Below, piece after piece: positions 11,145 to 20,802 of a stretch of 64,000 nucleotides of DNA (its first letter is position 1; every line of letters begins with the position of its first letter). Source of the stretch: Puccinellia tenuiflora (lineage: Eukaryota > Streptophyta > Magnoliopsida > Poales > Poaceae); NCBI GenBank assembly GCA_012064385.1, contig QRDG01000521.1, forward strand, positions 162,002 through 226,001, read 5' to 3'. Under the pieces are notes generated by a model. It searched no databases and was not told the DNA's origin. It saw only the letters and a list, made by a program, of their open reading frames with translations. The position numbers and the translations under genes were made by a program.

Positions 11145-13520
11145 TGAAAGAGCATGGTTGCCCCCATATGTTGTTTTGGTAATTAATGACAATCTCTATG
11201 GACTAATGTGTGCTTTGAGTTATATTTGCAGTGTTGGCCCGTATGTAATGCTTGAACTCCATATGTTGGAGTTGAGGCTAAAAGAAGAAGATTATATGAT
11301 TGATCAAGGCTAAGTGCAAGTTGATCAACATACAAGATAAGGTGTTGGTCCGTATGGAATGCTTGAACTCCATATGTTGGAGTCGAAGCTAAAAGGAGAA
11401 GATTATATGTTGATCAAGGCTAAGTGCAAGTTGATCAACATACAAGATAAGGGCAAGTGAAGATATGCGAAAGAGTGTCTCTCCTATATTGGTGTATGGG
11501 GGAGCAATATGCGAGGCTTCACCGAGCGGAGCGTAATCAAGAAAGGTGATCCAATTGAGAGGAGATCAAGATCGTCATCATCTAGCTCAAGTGGAATGCG
11601 CATGGCAAAGGTATGATCTTGATAGGTTTCTATTTTACCGGTCTCGTGGTGTAGTTGGGAGACCGGGTTTTAGGATAGGTAACCGTACTATCAAGAGGGG
11701 CTCTCAAGTGAGATTTAGCGTATCGGTCGTAGAGAGCTCAAACCTTTGCATCATTGGCATCATCTTTATTGGTTCTTATTTGTCTCTTATCATGGTGTGG
11801 TCTTGGTGCTTGTCGTGCTTGTCATGACAAGGCCAAGCTCATCGAAAACGGTTTTCATATGCGTCTTCCATTGCGTTTTCGATATTAGAAATATTGTCGG
11901 TTTGTCCTTGAGAAATTATCCACACATACATGTGTTGAGAATTTATCTCTTAATTGTTTTCAAATATTTCCAAGGATGGCTACTATCATCCTCTTTCCAA
12001 CAAAATTGGTTTCACCTCTTTCAGACTTCATTTGCAAAAGATATGACGGTTCCGGTTTGCAAGAAAGAGGTTTAACCTTTCCTCATTTGTTATTATAATA
12101 TATTGTTGGACTATGATGTTTATATGCATAATCTTGTTGTGCTCGTTATGGTGATTCCAACGAGCCCAAGATCGTCGAAAACGGAGTCCGGATGCAAAAG
12201 ATATTGCAATTTTAGTTTCACTGGTTTGGCTAGGCCAGCATGGCCGGCCCAATGGCCGGCCCCATGGCCGGGGGCTCTCTGTTTGCTGGCCAGCCATCAT
12301 GGCCGGGCTATGGCCGGCCTGGCCGGCCTCCCTCCTCCGGCTGCCCGAAAATTGGCCTAACGGCCATATTTTTGGCTCCCTTTTTAAGGGTCTTCTTCCC
12401 CATTTCATCCCTAACCTTTTGCCACTTCTTGAGTTGTTTTTCCCCTCCATTGTTGACCCTCTTGAGCTTGGCTATCTCTCAATCCCTCCAATAGTTCTTG
12501 CTAGTTTTTGAGGAAAAGAGAGAGGAGGTCTAGATCCGCGTTTCCACCGATCGATTTCTCCTCTAAGTGAGGGGAACCCTTTGGATCTAGATCTTTGGAG
12601 TTTCTTAGTGTTTCTCCTTTGTTCTTCCTCTCAAATCCCTCCCAAGCATTAGTTGCTTTGGTTGGATTCGGGTTGGAAGAACTTGACCACTTAGTGTGGT
12701 CTTGCCATTGCATTAGTTGCATCGGTTTGAGTTCTCCACGGTGATTCATGGAATGTGAAGTTGAGAAGCTTGTTACTCTTGGGTACTTTGGTGCCCTAGA
12801 GCTTGTTCCTCTAGGGCACGTTGGTACCCTAGACGGTTGTTGTTTTCTCGGAGTCTTGGTGGCTCACGGGATTTGTTGGGAGCCTCCAATTGTGGAGTGT
12901 GGCTCAACCTTGTTTGCTTCGGAGCTTTGGTAGCTACGAAGACATTGTCGGGAGCCACCAATTGAGTTGTGGTGTGTGCCTCGGCCTTGGGCATCGAGTC
13001 TTGGTGGCTCGGTGCATTTGGTGAAGACCCTCCAACTTGTGGAGTGAGCTTCATCCTTGTAAAGGTTCTAGTTGTCAACCTCAACGGCAACATAGTGACA
13101 AGTGCCTCGCCACATTGGTGGTAAGACACAACGGAGATACGGTGTGCCATATCAAGGCTACTCGGTGTTTCACATTGGTGAACACCGCGCCGCTCCAACG
13201 GAGACTAGCTTCCATTGGGAAGTGAACTTCGGGATAAATCATCGTCTCCAAGTGCCTCGGTATTTCTCTACCCGAGCTTCTTACTTATGCTATTTACTTT
13301 GTGATAGACATCGAGCTTAAAGTCATATATCTTGCTATCACCTAGTTGATTATATTGCTTAGCATAAGTGTTGGTGCACATAGGTGAACCTAGCTAGTTT
13401 AGGTTTTGACTTGATAAATTAAACGTTAGTTTTATTCCGCATTTATTCAAGCCTTAACCGTAATAATTTTAAATCGCCTATTCACCCCCCCCCCCTCTAG
13501 GCGACATCCGTGTCCTTTCA
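11145..13520 (+). repeat. 3' LTR (2376 bp)
   Basis: Collinear with 2651-5029 and ending CTTTCA directly before the second copy of ATTAT. It has an 11-base C-run near 13485-13496 against 7 in the 5' LTR, and a shorter GGCCGG array. Confidence 0.93.
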
Positions 13521-13525
13521 ATTAT

Positions 13526-14090
13526 GATGGGACGTGGTGACGCCCTTTTCCGGTCTACAGAGTTATCCTGCAAGGAAAAAAAACACATCAGAAACCGGTA
13601 AAACTTGAATAAAAAATAGGGATACAAAAAGAACAACTACAAAAATGAAGGAAAAAATCTAGCTCCTTGATGTGACAAAAACTTGGTAACACAGTACAAA
13701 GAAACTGGTAGCTTGCAAAAATAATCTGGTAAATATAAAAGAATTGTAATAAAAAAACATGGTGGTTGTGCCGCAAAAAACCTATGATACTAATAGTTAC
13801 CATGTTATTCCCTAATGGCTACCATGTTATTTCTTCCTAGCTATCATGTTATATAGTTATCAGGTTTTCCATATGCTGGTTAACTTGTTCTCTACTGCGA
13901 GTAGTTATCAGCTTATTCAACATTGGCTGCCATGTTATTTGCTTGTAGATATCAGGTTATTTTTCTAGTGGTTAAAAAATATGATCTAATTGCTAATTCC
14001 CAGTTTATTCCTAGTTGGTTACCATATTATTTTGTGATACCTACCAGGTTAATTCAAGGTAGTTAACAGATTCTTAACTGCTATTTAACA
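13526..14090. repeat. Continuation of the minisatellite region
   Basis: After the second ATTAT, A-rich sequence leads to TACCATGTTAT / TATCAGGTTAT units at about 13795-14080. These resemble the block at 1931-2340, so this is the right half of the target that the retrotransposon split. Confidence 0.6.
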
Positions 14091-14880
14091 AAAATGTTCC
14101 TACAACAACATCAGTGCTCTTCACTATATATTGGCATCTACCCTAGTATTGCACAAAAAAAGGAAGGACCAAGCAACTCACATTACGCCTCTTCTTTATC
14201 CCCTTCCCCTGACATCACTACCTGTTTTATTCCGGCCGCCTCCCTCCTAGCCATCACACTAACCCTGGTTGGGAAGAAAGAGAAATCACATTCGCCATGT
14301 GTACAACTTGATGAAACTGAAAACAAGAAGCACAAATAAGCCATCCTATAAACTACATTAGTCCAATAATTTGTTTTGAGCATTTGAAAAAAAAGTACCA
14401 ACACCAAATAATACCCTTCTATACCCCAGCCCCAAGGATCCAACATGAAAAAAACCCTAACTAAATCGACCTCAAAAACCAAATCACCGATAACACAATC
14501 GACCTCAATGGGGTCCAGCATGTCGTGCAGGTATCAACCCCTCCTCCTATGTACCAACCAATCAACCAACCGCTAAAAAAATCAGTACAACATTACAGTC
14601 CACCACCACACTACCATACCAAGCTCCATCAACAACAGCAATACACACGAAAACACAGTCCCCAGGTCCACCCCATGCCACAACACCCAACCAACATCAA
14701 GCATCGCCCTGTACAGATGAACACAAGGCTACTAGACCAAATCCATGGCCACCACCTACTGGATTCGACCACAGAACCCAAACCCTAACACTGTCTATCT
14801 AAAATTCTACACCAGCAATCAACGAAAAACACATGCTAGCAACAACGTGTACCCTCCGTCCCTCCCCGTTGACACCAACA
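14091..14880. other. AC-rich intergenic sequence, no gene seen
   Basis: Strongly A/C-biased plus strand with CACCA and CAACCA repeats. Short frames exist but show no domain. Confidence 0.4.
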
Positions 14881-15185
14881 TCAACAGTGATGAATCGGGA
14901 CCGAACGAGCTCCCCATCGACGAAATCGACCACCAAATCCATCAAAACTAGAGAGTGCAGAGCTCAACACGACGGGGACTACGACGAAGAGTCTCTCCTC
15001 CGGTGTAAACTGCCCTATCACGTTGACGCCGACGGCAGCGGTGGTCGAATCGGCACCGACCAAGCTCCTGACCAACGAAATCGACCACGAATTCGAACAA
15101 ATCAAGAGGTGCGGGACTAACCAGGATGGGGACTACGACGACCAACCTCTCCGCCGGCGAGGAACCGCCGGACTGCGGTCAGCGC
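14881..15185. repeat. Two imperfect tandem copies of about 160 bp upstream of the gene
   Basis: The segment CGAACGAGCTCCCCATCGAC...GGGGACTACGACGA...CTCCGG (about 14895-15005) is repeated as GACCAAGCTCCTGACCAAC...GGGGACTACGACGA...CGCCGG (about 15055-15165). The repeat lies 500-800 bp upstream of the putative start codon of the 11-exon gene and could be part of its promoter region. Confidence 0.6.
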
Positions 15186-15511
15186 GGCCAGAAATGCGTA
15201 GTCGCTGCGGATATCGCCGGAGCCGAGCGTGGAGAGAGAAGAGCCGGGGAGAGAGCGGTTCGGGAAAAAATACGTGTACTCGCGAGAACGTCCGCCGGTT
15301 TGGCTTACAAGTGGGCCCAAGGAAAAGATTATGAAGACACAACGCCAGCGAGACGGTGCGGGACGACACGCAGCGGGCGACGCGTACACGCATCATAAAG
15401 CAGCCGCCGCTAGGGAGAGGTGCGCGTGCGGCGCTTCTTACTAGAATTCTCCATAAAAAAAAGGGAAAACACAATCCCTCACTTCGTCACCCGTCCCTCC
15501 CCTATCTGCAA

Positions 15512-15600
15512 CCTAGATTTGCTCCACCAAGCTTGCCAAATTCTTTCCTCCTCCACGCCTGCCGCCGCCCTCCTCCCCTAGATTTGCTCCACCAAGCTTG
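15512..15600 (+). repeat. 24-bp direct repeat in the presumed 5' leader
   Basis: A 24-bp sequence beginning CCTAGATTTGCTCCACCAAG lies at 15512-15535 and again, identical, at 15577-15600. The 41 bases between are C-rich. It falls in the CT-rich leader before the putative ATG at 15668. Confidence 0.85.
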
Positions 15601-15667
15601 TTTCTCGCATCGACGCTGCCCTCGTCCCGCAGTTCCACGTCCAGAGGAGGAGACCTGTTAATCTGCG

Positions 15668-16956
15668 ATGCTGCACGTACCGCTCCTTCGCTGCAATCGT
15701 CTGGACGACGGCGAAGATGGCGATTCCGGACAGTGGACGGGAGAGAAGAGGCGCAAGTACCTCGGCCCATCTCTTCCCAGTGATACCGGCGAGGTTGCCG
15801 ATGCCTGTATCAGGTCATCATGCTCTGCTGCTCCTGGGGATAAAGAAGTACCTGGCTACACAAAATATGAGGCGCCATGTGTTCAACGAGTCCCAGATCC
15901 GGAGGATCCCGTCGAGGATGCAGATTTCCTCGAATGCGAGAATATTTTGTCCGCGAGGCCAGCATTTCTGGTCAGGTGTGGCGATTTGGACCTGGAGCCG
16001 CAGCGTGAGGTGTACAAGCGCCTTATAATCTACCGCCTGAGAGCTCATGAGGTTGTTGATCGGCGTTCCCATCTCTCCCATACATTCTGCGCATCCCGTG
16101 TGCCAATTGTGTTTATTACTTACTATACCATATTGCTTCTGCTACCTGCATCCATCTGCATGTCAATGATCTTTTGCATTTAATCATATGTCTCCTTAAT
16201 TTGCGTATATCTTTTTGTTGTTTGCAGTTGTTAACAGAGAAGCTCATAGATCAGCCGGTTGATGATGAGTTGTCTGCTTTTCTTAAACACGCTGTGTCAC
16301 TAAATGATCTTCACTTCCTTGTCAACGCTTACTTTCGCCACCTCGAGCAACTGGAAGGTGGTACTATTGATTGGTACTTTGTCAGTCAATACAAGTTTGA
16401 AGACTTGGGTGACTACCAACGTCTTGTTCTTAAAAACTATCTACCCAATGTAAGCGCCATCTAATGATACTCATACAAAATTTGCTAGCTGTGCAAGTGG
16501 TTGTGTATGTTTAATTGTTAATGCATTCAAGAACCAAGTAGTTTGTTTTAAAATGCCAGGTCTATTTGCTTAATTGTATATGCTCTTATGGTTAAGCCGG
16601 GCTGTCAGGTTATCTACTTAGTTACATCTCTGTCTTTAATGTGTGTTTATTATTGGTAGCACGAAATGCTTGTTAAAGGCTGTGTACAAACATTTGAAGT
16701 TTTAAGCAATACAATCTAGATGCCCTTAGGTGCAGCGCGAGTTGTACTCAGTTTTCTGCTGATTCTGTTTGGCGAAGGAAGTATCAAGGCTTACATTAGT
16801 TGCACATCTACTTAGGCTGTTAGGCCTCCGTGACATTGTTTTGTTCTTGGCCATTCCATATCATAGCTGTCCAACGGTGTATATGGCACTTCCTGTTACT
16901 TCCAGGAATGATGGTTACTGAGCTCTCATGGGTTGTTTAATCACTTAATACCCCCC

Positions 16957-16987
<31 letters not shown>

Positions 16988-19628
16988 ACACACGCACGCG
17001 CACACACACACACACAAAAACTGTTAGTAACGACTGCTTGTATTTTACTAGTTAAATACAGATAAGGTCTTGGTAAGCAAAATGTTTTTATACTAATTCG
17101 GTACACGGAAACTAGGGTTAATTTGGTAGTCGAATAATGATATTTTTGACCAAGGTACTCAGGTGGCATGATCTATTGAAATCCTTGGTGCAATTCCCTT
17201 GTATAAGTTCTTTCCATGCATAGAGGTCTGGATTGAAATCTATGAACAGTGTGGCCGAGGACATAGTGTGTGGCCTATTAAGTTGATAACCCTAGTTGGT
17301 ATAGGTAACAAGCAAATAATTATGTGCTTTAATTGTTTACAAGATTCCAACTTGTCTGCTTGACTTTTTTGTAGGTTTTAATGAAGTTTTCATTGTATGT
17401 TATTAGTACTTTAAGGTCAAATAGATTATTATAAGAATCACTTTATGGTTAGAATCACACAAATCTGCTTATTCTGCAACATATTGTTTGTCATTTTACC
17501 TGGTTAATTCTGTCAGTCCCTACAAGCCGTCAAACAAAGGACGCATTATGTTTATGTTGTGAGATTTTATCTGTGATACAAGCTCTAGATTCCTCCCCAT
17601 CTTTGTTCGGAAGTTTTCTTTTGAAGGGGAAATGAGAGTGTAGAGGGAGGTAGAGCACACATATGACATCCGTTGCAGCGCAGAGACACTCAGCTAGTCA
17701 GACAGTAACTTAATTGTACTGAACTGTTGTGTATTTAAAAAGAATGGTATATGAAAGTAATGGTTGATGTTGCTTCTTCTGGACGTGATAAGTACAAAAA
17801 ATACCAAAGATATTTTGGCTTGTGGGAGTTATAGTTTAGTCGTTTTTTTCTCTTGTGATGTTTAAGTCATGTTCTTTTTCACATACTGTGCTTTACAAAT
17901 CACAACTATCACTATCCAAAGACTCACTAGCTGCAAACATTATATTTCATGATTCATATATTTCTCTCCCCCTTTGGACTGCAGGCGGGTTGTGTGTACC
18001 AGAATTGGGAGGATTACAGCTCACTATTTACTACTTACGAAATGGATAAGGATTATGTCAAGTTCTTTGAAGAAATGTCAAGCAAACTCGAGGTAGCATC
18101 ATTGCACGAAACTACTGTGTTTCATGATCCTACAATTTCCTTATCTTATTTTTCATAATTAACCATTTATGTTTTTGGACAGTGGCTTCAGACGTACATT
18201 GGTTGTCATGAAACATCAGATGAGGTAAGTATAGGCTTATACACTGTAAAGAAAACTATGGAGTATAGAAATAAACTAGCATCATACCGTCTTATATTAT
18301 ATAGTACCATTTTGACTCCCTTTCTCTCTAGTGGTCATCTGCGCATCGTAGAGGAAGTCATGAAGCATTCAAGATTGCGACACGCTATCCTCACATGAAT
18401 TTGGTGTTAGCGTATACTGCCTATGAGGTACCATCTTTTCACCCATTAACTACTTCATTTTCATTTATGAATTTCATAGTATTCCCTCCGTTCCATATTA
18501 AATTATTAATTGATGCTAAAAATGATATATCTGGCGCATTTTAGCGCTAGATACATCCGTTTTAGCGTCAATTAATATGGGTCGGAGGGAGTAATAGAAA
18601 TCTATGTCCTATTGAGACAGAATTTAGAACTCTTGCCTTGTAGGTAAAGTTACCTCTGTAGAAAGACTGATTCATTTGGATCAGATCGACATGAGGACCC
18701 AACTCGGTTGCATTGCCTGAATCCATGGTCCATTTTTTGTTTGATTGCTTTTAACTTTCTTTTGGTACAGGAGTACATTTGGAGCTTGCAGCGTGAGTAC
18801 TTTTACTCTTACTCTGAAGACAGGGATTCCCTCTTTTTTGAGATTCGGAAGCTTGTCACTGATGAACAGGTTGACATTGTACCTAGGTTACATAAGCTAC
18901 ACAGTTCCCCATTTGTGTGTGCTCTTGCAATCCAGTCGTATACCACTAGTTGTATGCTATGATGGATATGGTTGTTGATGTATGACTTACTTGGAACATT
19001 GTTGAGCTTTCTTTTGAAGCTGCTTTGACGGAACTCATGGAGAAGAACTTGTTTTCTGACCATTGGGACTCGATGCGGTATGCGCTGCAGAAAGATGGCT
19101 TGTCTGATTTGGAAGAACAAGTAAGTCAGTCTAGGCAGATGTTTCTGGATCACCTTATCTGCAGTATGTTGCTAATAATGCCTTTCATCTGCTTTCTTGT
19201 CTAGTATCTTTCTTGCGTGGAAGGCATCCCTGCCAATGTAAGTATGATACATATACTATGTCATGTATGTGCAATTGGAATACGTTGTTAATTAAATTGA
19301 TGACACATTTTTTTGACTTAGGCTTCGGAGGATGATGCTAGGGCCAGCATTAGAGCGGCGGTTTGGAAGGCATGCATGATTGTTTTTGTATATTTGGTTA
19401 GCTTTCTTCTTTACTCTGCACTCGCACTACTCTAACAATCTGGTTTCATTTTCAGTTGCATAAGGTGAATAAGACGCTGGACCAGTATATGGCGAGGAAG
19501 ATTGAGGTTGCAATAAGCATTGGCTTAGTAAAATGCCCGGTATGCATAATTTATGTACTCTAAATTTCGTTTCTTGCACATGTTTGTTGGTCTAATAGAT
19601 AGTTGTGTTATTTTCCTTGCAGACTTGA
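15668..19628 (+). CDS. 11-exon host gene, unknown protein (about 420 aa)
   Basis: This is the only credible host gene. Proposed exons: 15668-16051, 16228-16449, 17985-18092, 18183-18224, 18332-18427, 18771-18869, 19007-19120, 19205-19237, 19322-19396, 19456-19539 and a last exon from 19623 with stop TGA at 19626-19628. Almost all junctions are GT-AG, and every intron as drawn is phase 0. Exon 1 is acidic (PEDPVEDADFLECEN) and ends RLRAHE. Later exons are hydrophilic and helical, rich in Trp, Tyr and Glu (for example WLQTYIGCHETSDE and EYIWSLQREYFYSYSEDRD). I see no signal peptide, membrane segment or familiar catalytic motif and do not recognise the family. Less sure are the exon 1 donor (GTTGTT), the exon 7 acceptor (the AG at 19019 would hit a stop in phase 0), and the exon 9 end, which could instead be a GC donor at 19370. 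A CT-rich leader precedes the ATG. Confidence 0.7.
16951..17016. repeat. Poly-C (23) followed by (CA)n in intron 2
   Basis: Twenty-three consecutive C residues at 16951-16973 run into about 20 CA/CG dinucleotides. It lies in the 1.5-kb second intron of the host gene. The length of such a run is error-prone in sequencing. Confidence 0.9.
18482..18591. mobile_element. Stowaway MITE in intron 5
   Basis: A 110-bp element with inverted ends TTCCCTCCGTTCC and GGTCGGAGGGAG is flanked by TA on both sides (18480-18481 and 18592-18593). These ends and the TA duplication define Stowaway (Tc1/mariner-type) MITEs, which are common in introns of grass genes. An internal inverted repeat around GCGCTA makes it foldback-prone. 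Confidence 0.9.
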
Positions 19629-19935
19629 AAGGGGTGTCTCACTCCAGCAGCCGTCCTTCCGGATCTAGTCCGTTTCTCAGTAACGTCCAAATTAATATCT
19701 ATCCGCATATTATGTATTGCTATTGCATTACGCCATGCAGCTACGCAGTGTTGCTTCTTTTAATTGTTAGCAGTTGCTGAGTGTCAGATTTGTCCTGTTG
19801 AACATCTTGGGTGAACCAAGATGCGTACTTATTTGTGGGAAAAAAGACATCTTCCTATATGATAACAGTGCTTGCTTTAATATTGACGATTGAGTTTGCA
19901 TTTGATTTTCAGTCTGTTGAAGATTACATTACTAT
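19629..19935 (+). other. Presumed 3' untranslated region of the 11-exon gene
   Basis: Unique-looking AT-rich sequence after the stop codon, with a small hairpin CATCTTGG-GTGAA-CCAAGATG at 19808-19828. No poly(A) signal can be assigned with certainty. Confidence 0.4.
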
Positions 19936-20355
19936 TGGAATTTCTGTGAAATGGTTAAAAAAGTTAGCGAAATACTTAACGGAAGCCTAATAAGCGGATG
20001 AGCTCTCACCACCTGCGCGCGGAAGCCCCGCTTACGTGCGTATATCCACGGGAGGCAGGACGCGATGCTCGCGTGGCCGTAAATGTAAAAAAAGCAGTAG
20101 CAAATGTAAAAAATAGTACATAACAAAAACAAATATACAAACTAGAAGCAAATGTACAAATCAAATGTACAGAAGCAAATGTACAAATTACACAGAATTA
20201 AATGTATAACCACAATGGTACCGGATGTCCAAAAACTGGAGATGTATAAAAATGAATATGTACAAATTTGAGATGTACAAAACTGAAAATGTATAACCAC
20301 ACTACTACCGGATGAATAAAACTGGAGATGTACAAAACTGGAAATGTACAACCAC
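19936..20355. repeat. GATGTACAAA-type tandem repeat, left half of the CACTA target
   Basis: From about 20085 the sequence is an irregular array of (A)AATGTACAAA, AACTGGAGATGTA and ACCACACTACTACCGGATG. The same vocabulary resumes at 46668, showing that the CACTA element inserted into this array. Confidence 0.8.
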
Positions 20356-20380
20356 CACTAGTAGAAAAAGAGGCATTGGT
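20356..20380 (+). repeat. CACTA left terminal inverted repeat
   Basis: CACTAGTAGAAAAAGAGGCA followed by TTGGT. It pairs with 46643-46667 with three mismatches. Confidence 0.95.
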
Positions 20381-20441
20381 CCCGGTTCCAAAGAGCCTTT
20401 GATCCAGGTTTTCTAATCGGGACTAAAGGGTCGGGACAAAA

Positions 20442-20466
20442 GGGGGGGGGGGGGGGGGGGGGGGGG
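20442..20466. repeat. Poly-G run (25)
   Basis: Twenty-five consecutive G in the left subterminal region of the CACTA. It could form quadruplex DNA, or its length may be a sequencing artefact. Confidence 0.9.
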
Positions 20467-20543
20467 CTTTCGTCCCGGTACCTTAAGAACCGGGACCAAT
20501 GGGCCTCCACGTGGGCGGGGTGGGGGGGCTCCGGGCCGGAACC

Positions 20544-20580
20544 CTTTGGTCCCGGTTGGTATTACCAACCGGGACCAAAG
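20544..20580. promoter_or_regulatory. Subterminal palindrome, likely transposase-binding repeat
   Basis: CTTTGGTCCCGGTTGGTA is followed almost at once by its reverse complement (18 of 18). Related palindromes occur at 25922-25960, 26002-26040, 41030-41061 and 46497-46540. In En/Spm elements, short subterminal repeats bind the TNPA-like protein; that role here is inferred. Confidence 0.7.
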
Positions 20581-20802
20581 AGGTTTCAGCGTTTTTCTTT
20601 TTATTTTTGGGGGGGTTCGATTTTTGTTTTTCGATTAATTATTTTTTACGAAGATCACGTTGCGCAGACAATCATACACATAAATTATACAATACACCGA
20701 GTTCACGTTTGATTCATACATACAAACATAAGCCCACACGTCGAGATCATGTTCAAGTTACTACACCGACATCACGTTTCTCACACGTCGAGATCACGTC
20801 AA

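Larger units (their letters stand above)
2651..13520 (+). mobile_element. Complete non-autonomous LTR retrotransposon (Copia-type gag), 10.87 kb
   Basis: Two long LTRs begin TGAAAG and end CTTTCA. They bracket a primer binding site, a gag frame and a polypurine tract. The 5-bp sequence ATTAT lies immediately outside each end (2646-2650 and 13521-13525), a perfect target duplication, so the copy is structurally intact. The gag resembles the UBN2/DUF4219-like Copia gag. No protease, integrase, reverse transcriptase or RNase H can be read in the 3.7 kb after gag, so it must be mobilised in trans. The LTRs are very similar to each other, which suggests a fairly recent insertion. I do not assign a database family name. 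Confidence 0.93.

Noticed and set aside
15133..15474. Minus-strand frame of 113 aa over the gene promoter
   Set aside because: It overlaps other frames in GC-rich upstream sequence and has no splice or domain support.
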